From 630D-37 sp037447295 (GTDB lineage Bacteria; Chloroflexota; Anaerolineae; Anaerolineales; Villigracilaceae), in contig JBBIGZ010000034.1 of NCBI GenBank assembly GCA_037447295.1, forward strand, positions 1 through 31,384: a stretch of DNA of 31,384 nt, read 5' to 3'. How positions within the stretch are numbered: the first letter of the stretch is position 1; every line of letters starts with the position of its first letter. The notes beneath the pieces were generated by a model, which worked only from the letters and a program-made list of their open reading frames with translations, was not told where the DNA came from and made no database searches. Made by a program: the position numbers and the translations under genes. This document shows positions 1-6,014 of the stretch, piece after piece.

Positions 1-597
1 GCTGACCACGATTTCCACCCAAAACGGGATGCGCTGCGGGCCAACGCCGAACTGAATGCCGTTCGGCGCTTCTAGGATCCAACGTCCTTTGTAAGTACCC
101 GGTGAGGTTGGCGCCTGCAACAAAAGCGCCAGGTCCAGAACCCCTTGTGGGGGCGTGACCATCGGCAGGTTGTAGACATAGGCCCCGCCGAGCAGATCGC
201 CATCTACGAAGCGCACCTTGTAAGAAGCATCCCAGGTGCAGCTGCCGGTATTGCGAATGTACCAGTGCTTGAGGAAGGGTGCACCACTCTGAAGCGGCCC
301 TGCCGGCGTGAACAGGGCCTTATCCACTGGGTCTTCGCCGATCAGCTCGGCTTGCAGACAGCCTAGCCACGGCCCCTCGGCCGCCGGAGTAAAAGTCGGA
401 GTAAGAAGTGGTGTCGTGGTAACGGCTATGGTCGGCTGGGGTTCGGGAGTTGAGGATGCCGTTGGAGAGGAGAGCAGGTGCCCGGCTTCTACAGTTTGTG
501 CCACGAACGTGGCGATCGCCGATTGCTGGTTCGCGGGAGAGGCACAGCTGCTCAGCCCCACGAGCACCAGGAGAAATCCAATCCACCATTTTTTCAT
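1..597 (-). CDS. Lipoprotein with NBR1-type Ig-like domain (3' end outside window)
   Basis: The reading frame is open from an ATG at 597 to the left edge (199 codons visible, no stop). AAGGAG lies 5 nt upstream of the ATG. The N-terminus has Lys residues, a hydrophobic stretch and a lipobox ending in LSSC (Cys about residue 17), so export and lipidation are expected. A Thr/Pro/Ser-rich linker follows (about residues 40-70). The rest matches the NBR1 Ig-like pattern: W-Y-I-R-N-T-G-S-C-T-W, then a Tyr and V-R-F-x-x-G-D, and later P-T-S-P-G-T-Y-K-G-R-W with a Gly-rich end. Such domains are common in Chloroflexota surface lipoproteins, but the ligand is unknown. It is the last gene of the rplS-led row. 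The 48-nt gap to the sulfotransferase upstream contains no terminator that I can see. Confidence 0.85.
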   Translation of the reverse strand, partial: MKKWWIGFLLVLVGLSSCASPANQQSAIATFVAQTVEAGHLLSSPTASSTPEPQPTIAVTTTPLLTPTFTPAAEGPWLGCLQAELIGEDPVDKALFTPAGPLQSGAPFLKHWYIRNTGSCTWDASYKVRFVDGDLLGGAYVYNLPMVTPPQGVLDLALLLQAPTSPGTYKGRWILEAPNGIQFGVGPQRIPFWVEIVVS

Positions 598-645
598 ATG
601 CTCTCCTTACCAAGAATAACCCATAACCTGCGCCCCTTCCCAAAT

Positions 646-1686
646 CTACGGTCCACCGTCCACGCTCCGTTCACTGTATCCCCACCTGCGCAGCATCTCA
701 CCGGCAATAGACTCAAAGAGATCACGATCGCGAGGGGTGAAAAGGCGTTGCCAGTTACCGGCCTGACCTTTGGGCAAGAACCAGGCGATCTCTCCTTTCC
801 TTTGAGATTGCCATTCCTCATCGGGGTTTGAGGCCATCTCTTGTTGTATGGCTTGCGCCAGATCAGGAGAGACTTCGGCACCCAAAAACTGCCACAAACG
901 CCTCATCTCTCGGAAGGGGTCTGTCAGCAGGTCTTCATAGCGCAAGGTGAAAAAGCGTTCGGCAAAGAGCCGGGTCCCTTCGGCTTCGGTTTCGCGCAAG
1001 TTTTCAAGCCAGCTTGTTGCCAGGCGACGCAACGAAGCCTCGGTGAAGATCGAACGTTCCTGGCGGGTGAATGGCTCCGGGTCCCGCTTGAGCGCTTCGA
1101 GAATTTGCAAGTCTTCACGCGTGAGGTAACGCGAATCTTCGACAAAGTTACGAAAACGTTCGGAAATAGCCACATCGCGCCCATCGCGCACGATGTAAAT
1201 CAAAAAGGCATCTGGATAAACGGCATGGAGATCGCGCACGGCTTGACCATGGATCAGACTAGAGGGGCTTTTATCGCCCACAATGCGCTTTCCGAGTTGT
1301 TCGGCTTCCCGTTCCAGGATCATATCTGCGGCTGCCCGCAAGACGAGGGGAGAAAGATCACGCCCCTGATTCCAGCGATTGGAACGCCGGGTGAGCCATT
1401 CCTGAATTTCTGGAGAATCCACCAGCGATTTGAGAAAAGGCGGACGGGTGAAAAAATGAGCCTGCCAGTTGCAATGCACTTCTGGATGCAGGCGCACCAG
1501 CCGCGCCAGAAGCGTTGTTCCGGAGCGGGCATGGCCGAAGATAAAGAATTTAGGGCGGCGGAAAAAACGCCGCACCTCTTCGACCTCTTGCGGCGTAATG
1601 GCCGGAATTTGGCGATGCCAATGGGCAACTTCTTCTCCGTGAAGCAAAAGCCGCAGCGCGGCTTTGAACCGTCTCCCGAATTTCAT
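646..1686 (-). CDS. Sulfotransferase family protein (PAPS-dependent type)
   Basis: A 346-residue protein. The N-terminal P-loop-like 5'-phosphosulfate-binding motif is seen at residues 50-62 (F-G-H-A-R-S-G-T-T-L-L). The 3'-phosphate-binding element is at about 164-175 (Y-I-V-R-D-G-R-D-V-A-I-S). A downstream R-Y-E-D-L-L motif and a W-x-F-L-G segment are typical of the Sulfotransfer_1/3 families. These enzymes move a sulfuryl group from PAPS to a hydroxyl of a glycan, lipid or small molecule. The acceptor cannot be read from the sequence. GGGGAG lies 6 nt before the ATG. It is downstream of a second, dissimilar sulfotransferase and a NeuB-like synthase, which suggests sulfation of a surface glycan (inference). 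The C-terminal residues are encoded by a short tandem repeat, so the tail may be a recent addition. Confidence 0.85.
   Translation of the reverse strand: MKFGRRFKAALRLLLHGEEVAHWHRQIPAITPQEVEEVRRFFRRPKFFIFGHARSGTTLLARLVRLHPEVHCNWQAHFFTRPPFLKSLVDSPEIQEWLTRRSNRWNQGRDLSPLVLRAAADMILEREAEQLGKRIVGDKSPSSLIHGQAVRDLHAVYPDAFLIYIVRDGRDVAISERFRNFVEDSRYLTREDLQILEALKRDPEPFTRQERSIFTEASLRRLATSWLENLRETEAEGTRLFAERFFTLRYEDLLTDPFREMRRLWQFLGAEVSPDLAQAIQQEMASNPDEEWQSQRKGEIAWFLPKGQAGNWQRLFTPRDRDLFESIAGEMLRRWGYSERSVDGGP
647..674. repeat. Short heptamer tandem repeat overlapping the end of a sulfotransferase gene
   Basis: Read on the plus strand, consecutive 7-nt units TACGGTC, CACCGTC, CACGCTC start at 647, 654 and 661, with a weaker fourth at 668. 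On the minus strand the consensus is GACSGTG. The units encode the last residues (S-V-D-G-G-P) of the 646-1686 gene. The 12-mer GTGGACGGTGGA (minus strand, 652-663) recurs exactly at 31336-31347 (plus) in the lipoprotein at the other end of the window, where a longer array of the same heptamer is found. Confidence 0.55.
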
Positions 1687-1749
1687 GCTCTACTCCCCAA
1701 ATGAAATCGGCAACATATGCGCTCTTGTGAGCACGCAAATTCAAGCAGA

Positions 1750-2607
1750 TCACCAATCATTATTCTGCTCATATCCAAGGCGGATTAAAAGGTCACCGGC
1801 CACCTCTTTAAACAATCGTTTGTGTTCTTCGGTGAAATATTGACGCCAGGTGCCGGTTTTGCCGGAGCGGAATGTAGCACTTCGGCGCGGTTGAATGGAT
1901 GCAAGCAGAACGCGAATGGCCTCCGAACGTGGAGTCGGGATGCGATAGCCGCTCTTCTCTACCTCATCCAACATGGCATTCAGAGTAGCCTCGCGACGAT
2001 CGATCAGGTCCTCAAAGCGGATACACATGACCCCCGGCGTCTCCAGCCAACGGAAGACATCCTCATAACGTTGGCGCACGCTGGCCAGCTTAAGCCCATC
2101 GCGGTCAATACCGGTGATGGCAACCTTCAGTCGGGCATCGAAATCGGGCAAGGACTTATAGAAGGCATGCATTCCGTGACCAGGGTGCATATCGGTGGCG
2201 AAGAAGACATGCGAGACGAGCATATCTCGCGGATCGCGGTAGATAAAGTAATTCACCCGGCCGGGTTGGACGAGAAAGGAAATATTCCCCGGCGAAGCTT
2301 CTAGGTAGCCCCAGCCGATGACGCCCGGTGGGAGCCGCTTCAGATCGTTTAAGATCTCTTCAGCAGTGCGACGGCGCCCATCCGCGGTGATCGTGCGCAC
2401 CGGATCGGCCTCCACATAGCGATAGGGCATGATGTACGTAAAACCGTTGAGTACCTGCCAAAGCAAGTGAGAACCGCTCTTTGGCTTAGCATTGCCGAAG
2501 ATCGGCGGCGCCTCGTCAAAGCGGATGCGCTTCCAGCGAATGATCGCCAGCAGCGACTTGCCCAACGGACGCGCAGCCCGCCGCACCGCTCGATACCATT
2601 CACTCAT
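1750..2607 (-). CDS. Sulfotransferase domain protein
   Basis: A 285-residue protein with the sulfotransferase signature K-P-K-S-G-S-H-L-L at residues 41-49 (phosphosulfate loop). Y-R-D-P-R-D-M-L-V-S-H at 123-133 is the 3'-phosphate-binding strand and helix. R-F-E-D-L-I at about 195-205 is also family-like, and the C-terminal F-R-S-G-K-T-G-T-W-R-Q-Y-F matches the conserved RKGxxGdWk-type PAPS-binding end. This full set is more canonical than in the neighbouring 646-1686 protein, so the two are not recent duplicates. The ATG lies inside the last codons of the NeuB-like gene (8-nt overlap), which implies translational coupling. The physiological acceptor is unknown. A role in decorating the product of the neighbouring nonulosonate pathway is inference from context only. 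Confidence 0.87.
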   Translation of the reverse strand: MSEWYRAVRRAARPLGKSLLAIIRWKRIRFDEAPPIFGNAKPKSGSHLLWQVLNGFTYIMPYRYVEADPVRTITADGRRRTAEEILNDLKRLPPGVIGWGYLEASPGNISFLVQPGRVNYFIYRDPRDMLVSHVFFATDMHPGHGMHAFYKSLPDFDARLKVAITGIDRDGLKLASVRQRYEDVFRWLETPGVMCIRFEDLIDRREATLNAMLDEVEKSGYRIPTPRSEAIRVLLASIQPRRSATFRSGKTGTWRQYFTEEHKRLFKEVAGDLLIRLGYEQNNDW

Positions 2608-3481
2608 CGTTCACCCGGCGCAATTTGCGCAAGGAGGGCTTTTCGGATTCGTATACCCGCTTGATACCATCGCCTAAAGCGGTCTCAGTGACCCGAATGT
2701 ACTTCACCAGGCGCTCAAAGCCACCTGGTTCCACCGAGGCAGCCTGATCGCTCCCCCACATGGCGCGATCAAGCGTCAGATGGCGCTCGACCAGACAGGC
2801 CCCCAAGGCCACGGCCACGGCGGAAGGCACAAGTCCCACCTCGTGACCGGAATAGCCGATCGGAACATTCGGAAATTCATGACGCAAGGTCTGGATCATG
2901 CGCAGGTTGAGCTCTTCCGGTTCACAAGGATACGTGCTGGTACAGTGAGTAATGATCAGGTTCTCCGCACCGAGCACATCCACCGCCCGTCGGATCTGTT
3001 CCATGGTAGACATACCGGTGGAAAGGATAATCGGACGCCCGGTACGACGCACGTAGCGCAAAAGGTTGTGATCGGTCAGCGCGGCAGAGGGAATTTTATA
3101 GGCTGGCGTATCGAATTGCTCCATGAAATCCACCGAAGGCTCATCCCACACCGAAGCAAACCAGGGAATGCCCTTTTCTTTGCAGTAACGGTCAATTTCG
3201 CGATATTCTTCCAATCCGAATTCGACCTTATAGCGATATTCCAGATACGTAATATAGCCCCACGGCGTTTCGCGCATTTGCTTCTGCTGCTCCGGCGGAG
3301 TGCAAACTTCCGGCGTCCGTTTCTGGAATTTGACCGCATCCACACCGGCATGAACGGCGGCATCGATCATCGCTTTGGCGATCTCCAGATCTCCGTTATG
3401 GTTGATTCCGACCTCGGCGACGATATAGGTAGGATGACCATCTCCAACCCAGCGATTCCCGAGTTTTACTTCACGAGGCAT
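2600..3481 (-). CDS. NeuB/SpsE-family nonulosonic acid (sialic-acid-like) synthase lacking the SAF domain
   Basis: A 293-residue protein covering the NeuB TIM barrel. Visible features are A-E-V-G-I-N-H-N-G at 22-30, K-F-Q-K at 51-54, the Tyr/Phe-rich segment near 75-90, I-L-S-T-G-M at 152-157, T-H-C-T-S-T-Y-P at 178-185, G-Y-S-G-H at 209-213 and E-R-H-L-T-L-D at 232-238. His213 and His234 match the metal-binding histidines of the family. The reaction is condensation of phosphoenolpyruvate with an N-acylated sugar to give a nine-carbon 2-keto sugar acid. The protein stops in the linker (S-E-K-P-S-L-R-K-L-R-R) where relatives continue into an antifreeze-like SAF domain. AAGGAG precedes the ATG, and the gap to murI is 10 nt. 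No CMP-transferase or UDP-sugar epimerase gene is in the window, so the exact sugar (sialic, legionaminic, pseudaminic-like) is unknown. Confidence 0.88.
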   Translation of the reverse strand: MPREVKLGNRWVGDGHPTYIVAEVGINHNGDLEIAKAMIDAAVHAGVDAVKFQKRTPEVCTPPEQQKQMRETPWGYITYLEYRYKVEFGLEEYREIDRYCKEKGIPWFASVWDEPSVDFMEQFDTPAYKIPSAALTDHNLLRYVRRTGRPIILSTGMSTMEQIRRAVDVLGAENLIITHCTSTYPCEPEELNLRMIQTLRHEFPNVPIGYSGHEVGLVPSAVAVALGACLVERHLTLDRAMWGSDQAASVEPGGFERLVKYIRVTETALGDGIKRVYESEKPSLRKLRRVNDE

Positions 3482-3491
3482 AGTATTCTCC

Positions 3492-4355
3492 TTAGAGAGA
3501 AGTTTCGTTTTGCGGAAAATTTTCGGCCTGTAGTTCGCTCAAATTGTCATTTACCCATTGGACCGGTTGAACGCTCCCCGTCTCACCCAACAGGCGAGGC
3601 AAAAGCAAGGCAAACGGCTCAGGTGCGCCACTGGTGAAAAAGCGCATTCGGGCAGGACCCGTAGCCGTTCGCCGTGCCCCGCGCGCTTCCAGCAGCCGAC
3701 GCACCTGTCGCGCCACCGCAGGCGAGGGATCGATCACCCGCACAGATTCCCCGGCAATTTCCTGGATCAGGGGCATGACGAAAGGATAATGCGTACATCC
3801 GAGGACAATCGTATCGGCGCCCTCTTGGATCATCGGACGCAGAGCCATTTCCAGAATAGCGCGCGTCTCCGCTCCTTCCAGATTGCCGGCCTCGATCTGC
3901 GCCACCAGGCCGGGACAAGTATGTGGCAGTAATTTTACACCTTCTGCAAAGCGCTCCACGACGGAAGCATAGAGCGCGCCTTGAAAGGTAGCCGGGGTCG
4001 CCAGCACACCCACTACACCACTTTGGGTTTGTTCTGCGGCCGGTTTGACGGCCGGTTCCATGCCGACGAACGGCACCTGCGGAAAAAGTTGTCGCAGGGC
4101 ATGCAGAGCCGCCGCCGAAGCCGTGTTACAGGCAACCACGATCAGCTTGGCGCCACGCTCGAGCAAAAAACGCGTGATCCCCTCGGCGAATCGGCGCACT
4201 TCGTCCAACGGACGGGGACCATAGGGAACATGGGCTTGATCGGCTACGTACAGAATATGTTCCTCCGGCAATTCGCGGCGGATGGCACGCAGAACAGAAA
4301 GCCCCCCAACACCCGAATCAAAAACGCCGATCGGATCTTCCGTTGACGGATTCAT
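3492..4355 (-). CDS. murI: Glutamate racemase
   Basis: Interconverts L- and D-glutamate for peptidoglycan synthesis in the cytoplasm. With the start at 4355 the protein has 287 residues, normal for the family. I chose this ATG because it overlaps the upstream stop in a 4-nt ATGA junction and directly precedes the conserved I-G-V-F-D-S-G-V-G-G-L-S-V motif. A longer in-frame start at 4433 would add 26 residues with no family similarity. Both catalytic cysteines are present, in V-V-A-C-N-T-A-S (Cys76) and L-G-C-T-H-Y-P (Cys187). The Y-G-x-R substrate loop (Y-G-P-R-P) is near residue 45. The gene sits between a glutamine amidotransferase-like hydrolase and neuB, consistent with an envelope module. 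Confidence 0.95.
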   Translation of the reverse strand: MNPSTEDPIGVFDSGVGGLSVLRAIRRELPEEHILYVADQAHVPYGPRPLDEVRRFAEGITRFLLERGAKLIVVACNTASAAALHALRQLFPQVPFVGMEPAVKPAAEQTQSGVVGVLATPATFQGALYASVVERFAEGVKLLPHTCPGLVAQIEAGNLEGAETRAILEMALRPMIQEGADTIVLGCTHYPFVMPLIQEIAGESVRVIDPSPAVARQVRRLLEARGARRTATGPARMRFFTSGAPEPFALLLPRLLGETGSVQPVQWVNDNLSELQAENFPQNETSL

Positions 4356-5071
4356 TGCCGCGAGGCCTCTACAATTAACTGACGAAACAGACGACGCATC
4401 GGCTCCTGATCGGTGAGCCATTCTGGATGCCATTGTACCCCGATGACGAAGGGACGATTTTCCAGCTCGATGCCCTCTATCAACCCATCCTTAGCCCAAG
4501 CACTAGCCCGTAAACCATCCCCAAGTTCTGCCACGCCCTGATGATGCAGGCTGTTCACCCACAAGATCGGCTCACCCAGAATTCTCCCCAAGCGGCTTTC
4601 AGGTTGAATGCGAACGGTATGTGCCAGCGTGCGGCGCTGCGTGCCGGGCAGAGAATGCTCAAGCGAGTTCTCCAACTGATGGGGCAGATGGGTGTATAAG
4701 GTCCCTCCCAGCGCGACGTTCAAAACCTGACAACCGCGGCAAATGCCCAATAAAGGCTTCCCCTTTTCCACGGCGCGACGCGCCAAACTCAGTTCCAAAG
4801 CATCTCGCTCCATATCTATCCCATCTACTGAGGGGTGGGGTACACCGGGAAAGAACTGCGGATGGATATCCCCACCGCCGGATAGGATTAAGGCATCCAC
4901 ACGGTCCAGGAGCCGAGAGGCTTGTGAGGCAGGCAGAGCCGCCGGGATAAGAAGAGGCATTCCCCCGGCCTCCAAAACCGCATCAACATACGCACGGAGC
5001 AGGGAGAATGCCTGGAGTCCCTCGGAAGTTTGCGCCTGTCGGGTCGTAATGCCGATCAAAGGCTGAGACAT
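4352..5071 (-). CDS. Peptidase C26 / class I glutamine amidotransferase-like hydrolase (PuuD-like)
   Basis: A 239-residue protein with the complete class I GATase triad: nucleophile Cys111 in G-I-C-R-G-C-Q, and His215 and Glu217 in V-Q-W-H-P-E. The S-G-G-G-D-I-H-P motif at 64-71 and N-S-L-H-H-Q at 173-178 are typical of the gamma-glutamyl-gamma-aminobutyrate hydrolase (PuuD, MEROPS C26) group. The family cleaves gamma-glutamyl bonds, and the substrate here is not known. The gene begins 31 nt after rplS and its TGA overlaps the murI ATG, so it is probably co-translated with glutamate racemase. That pairing suggests glutamate or gamma-glutamyl recycling in wall metabolism rather than putrescine use (inference), since no other puu genes are present. 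The SD before 5071 is weak. Confidence 0.87.
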   Translation of the reverse strand: MSQPLIGITTRQAQTSEGLQAFSLLRAYVDAVLEAGGMPLLIPAALPASQASRLLDRVDALILSGGGDIHPQFFPGVPHPSVDGIDMERDALELSLARRAVEKGKPLLGICRGCQVLNVALGGTLYTHLPHQLENSLEHSLPGTQRRTLAHTVRIQPESRLGRILGEPILWVNSLHHQGVAELGDGLRASAWAKDGLIEGIELENRPFVIGVQWHPEWLTDQEPMRRLFRQLIVEASRQ

Positions 5072-5102
5072 TCCGCTAAAGGCCGCGCCTGGCCCACAGC
5101 CA

Positions 5103-5450
5103 TTAATCGAATTTTTCCTTCAACCTGGCGGCCTTACCGGTGCGTTCGCGCATGAAGTAGAGCTGAGCGCGGCGAACTTTGGCCCGCCGCTCGATCACTA
5201 CCTTTTCAATGCGCGGCGAGCAAAGAAGGAAAGTGCGCTCTACGCCGATGCCGTTGCTGGCAATCCGTCGCACGGTGAAAGAGGCCTCATTGCCTCCCTT
5301 GCGCAGGCGAATCACCATACCGCGAAACTCCTGAATGCGTTCTCGTCCGCCTTCCACAATGCGCAGAAAAACGTTCACCGTATCCCCAGGGCGCAGATCC
5401 GGGATGTTCGGATTGACGGGCATTTCTACAGCTTTCAACAAATCGCTCAT
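5103..5450 (-). CDS. rplS: 50S ribosomal protein L19
   Basis: A 115-residue protein, the normal length for bL19. It shows the family pattern throughout: P-x-L-R-P-G-D-T-V-x-V-x-x-R-I-x-E-G at about 18-34, R-I-Q-E-F-R-G-M-V-I at 38-47, and S-F-T-V-R-R-I-A-x-x-G-I-G-V-E-R-T-F at 57-74. The C-terminal basic segment reads R-R-A-K-V-R-R-A-Q-L-Y-F-M-R-E-R-T-G-K-A-A-R. L19 sits at the 30S-50S interface. The start is preceded by GAGAGGA 8 nt away. It has its own good promoter (TTGAAA-17-TATAAT). The usual partners trmD and rimM do not lie on either side. Instead, envelope genes follow on the same strand without a visible terminator. Confidence 0.97.
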   Translation of the reverse strand: MSDLLKAVEMPVNPNIPDLRPGDTVNVFLRIVEGGRERIQEFRGMVIRLRKGGNEASFTVRRIASNGIGVERTFLLCSPRIEKVVIERRAKVRRAQLYFMRERTGKAARLKEKFD

Positions 5451-5513
5451 CGTTTACATCCTCTCTTTCAAAATCATGATGGCATTTGGATGGGATTTTC
5501 AATGCCTGAAGCG

Positions 5514-5549
5514 GGGGGGGATTATATCATGCCATCAAATTTGTTTCAA
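5514..5549 (-). promoter_or_regulatory. Sigma-70-type promoter of rplS with a C8 tract at the start site
   Basis: On the minus strand a -35 TTGAAA (5544-5549) and a perfect -10 TATAAT (5521-5526) are separated by 17 nt. The predicted +1 near 5514 falls inside a run of eight C (5513-5520) directly after the -10 box. The leader to the rplS ATG is about 64 nt. Confidence 0.75.
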
Positions 5550-5667
5550 GGAAACCTCAACAAAAATTGGAACACACCCCTTTTGTGCGTTGTGCTTTTC
5601 ACTCCTTCCAAATTCTAATGAGTCCACCACAAAAGCCATATCTACCACATGGGTTCGAGCAATAGGG

Positions 5668-5696
5668 CACGGACAAACACGGATAACACGGAAAAA
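5668..5696. repeat. Three imperfect 9-10-nt direct repeats (CACGGAnAA)
   Basis: Units begin at 5668 (CACGGACAAA), 5678 (CACGGATAA) and 5687 (CACGGAAAAA). They are adjacent, non-coding, and resemble in style the 7- and 8-nt arrays elsewhere in the window. Confidence 0.6.
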
Positions 5697-5795
5697 CATG
5701 AACGGGTCTACGGCCAAAACCGTTTTTGGTCACAAAACGCACAAATAGCGCTAAGATTTTTTATAAAATTGCGGGATTTTTTGGATTGACGGTGT

Positions 5796-5821
5796 GTCCT
5801 TTTGTGGTAAAAGGACTTTTT
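5796..5821 (+). terminator. Intrinsic terminator with no upstream gene
   Basis: The stem GTCCTTTT (5796-5803) pairs perfectly with AAAAGGAC (5809-5816) around a 5-nt loop and is followed by five T (5817-5821). The T-tract makes it a plus-strand terminator. No plus-strand gene lies upstream within the intergenic region. rplS is divergent, so it is not being terminated here. Confidence 0.6.
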
Positions 5822-5991
5822 GCAGTGAACTCTCTAATCTAAAGGATTGAGAGATTCCACGAATTTCGCGGCGCAAAGCTGGTTTGCCCGTTTGTTCGAT
5901 GTGCGGGCATGCGCAAAAAGTTTAGGTCTGAACCACCGTTTACCTCTATAGCAAACCTTCCATACGCAACCTGAAGACTGCCGGATTGTTG

Positions 5992-5997
5992 TATAAT
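5992..5997 (+). promoter_or_regulatory. -10 box upstream of acs
   Basis: A perfect TATAAT lies 17 nt before the acs ATG, giving a very short leader (about 10-12 nt) that still holds the AGGAGG ribosome-binding site at 6004-6009. No good -35 hexamer is visible at 16-18 nt spacing. Confidence 0.5.
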
Positions 5998-6014
5998 CAT
6001 CCCAGGAGGTGTTC

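Larger units (their letters stand above)
5451..6014. other. Divergent intergenic region between rplS and acs (564 bp)
   Basis: No convincing protein gene is visible on either strand, and the region is AT-richer than its flanks. It holds the rplS promoter (5514-5549), three roughly 9-nt CACGGAnAA repeats (5668-5696) and a small inverted repeat CGTTTT/AAAACG (5721-5726 with 5734-5739). A plus-strand intrinsic terminator lies at 5796-5821, and inverted repeats are seen at about 5829-5854 and TGCCCG/CGGGCA near 5883-5910. The acs -10 box is at 5992-5997. The terminator with no gene in front of it leaves room for a small plus-strand RNA. Confidence 0.6.

Noticed and set aside
841..1704. Long plus-strand open frame opposite the sulfotransferase
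   Set aside because: No family motifs and no SD. It is the complement of a gene with clear sulfotransferase motifs.
2780..3637. 285-codon plus-strand frame over neuB and murI
   Set aside because: Composition is Arg/His-rich and motif-free, and it lies opposite two well-supported genes.
3492..4433. Longer glutamate racemase start at 4433
   Set aside because: The extra 26 residues are not family-like and overlap the upstream gene by 82 nt. The ATGA junction at 4352-4355 is the natural start.
5641..5670. GGTTCGAGC resembling a tRNA T-loop
   Set aside because: No acceptor, D or anticodon stems can be drawn around it.
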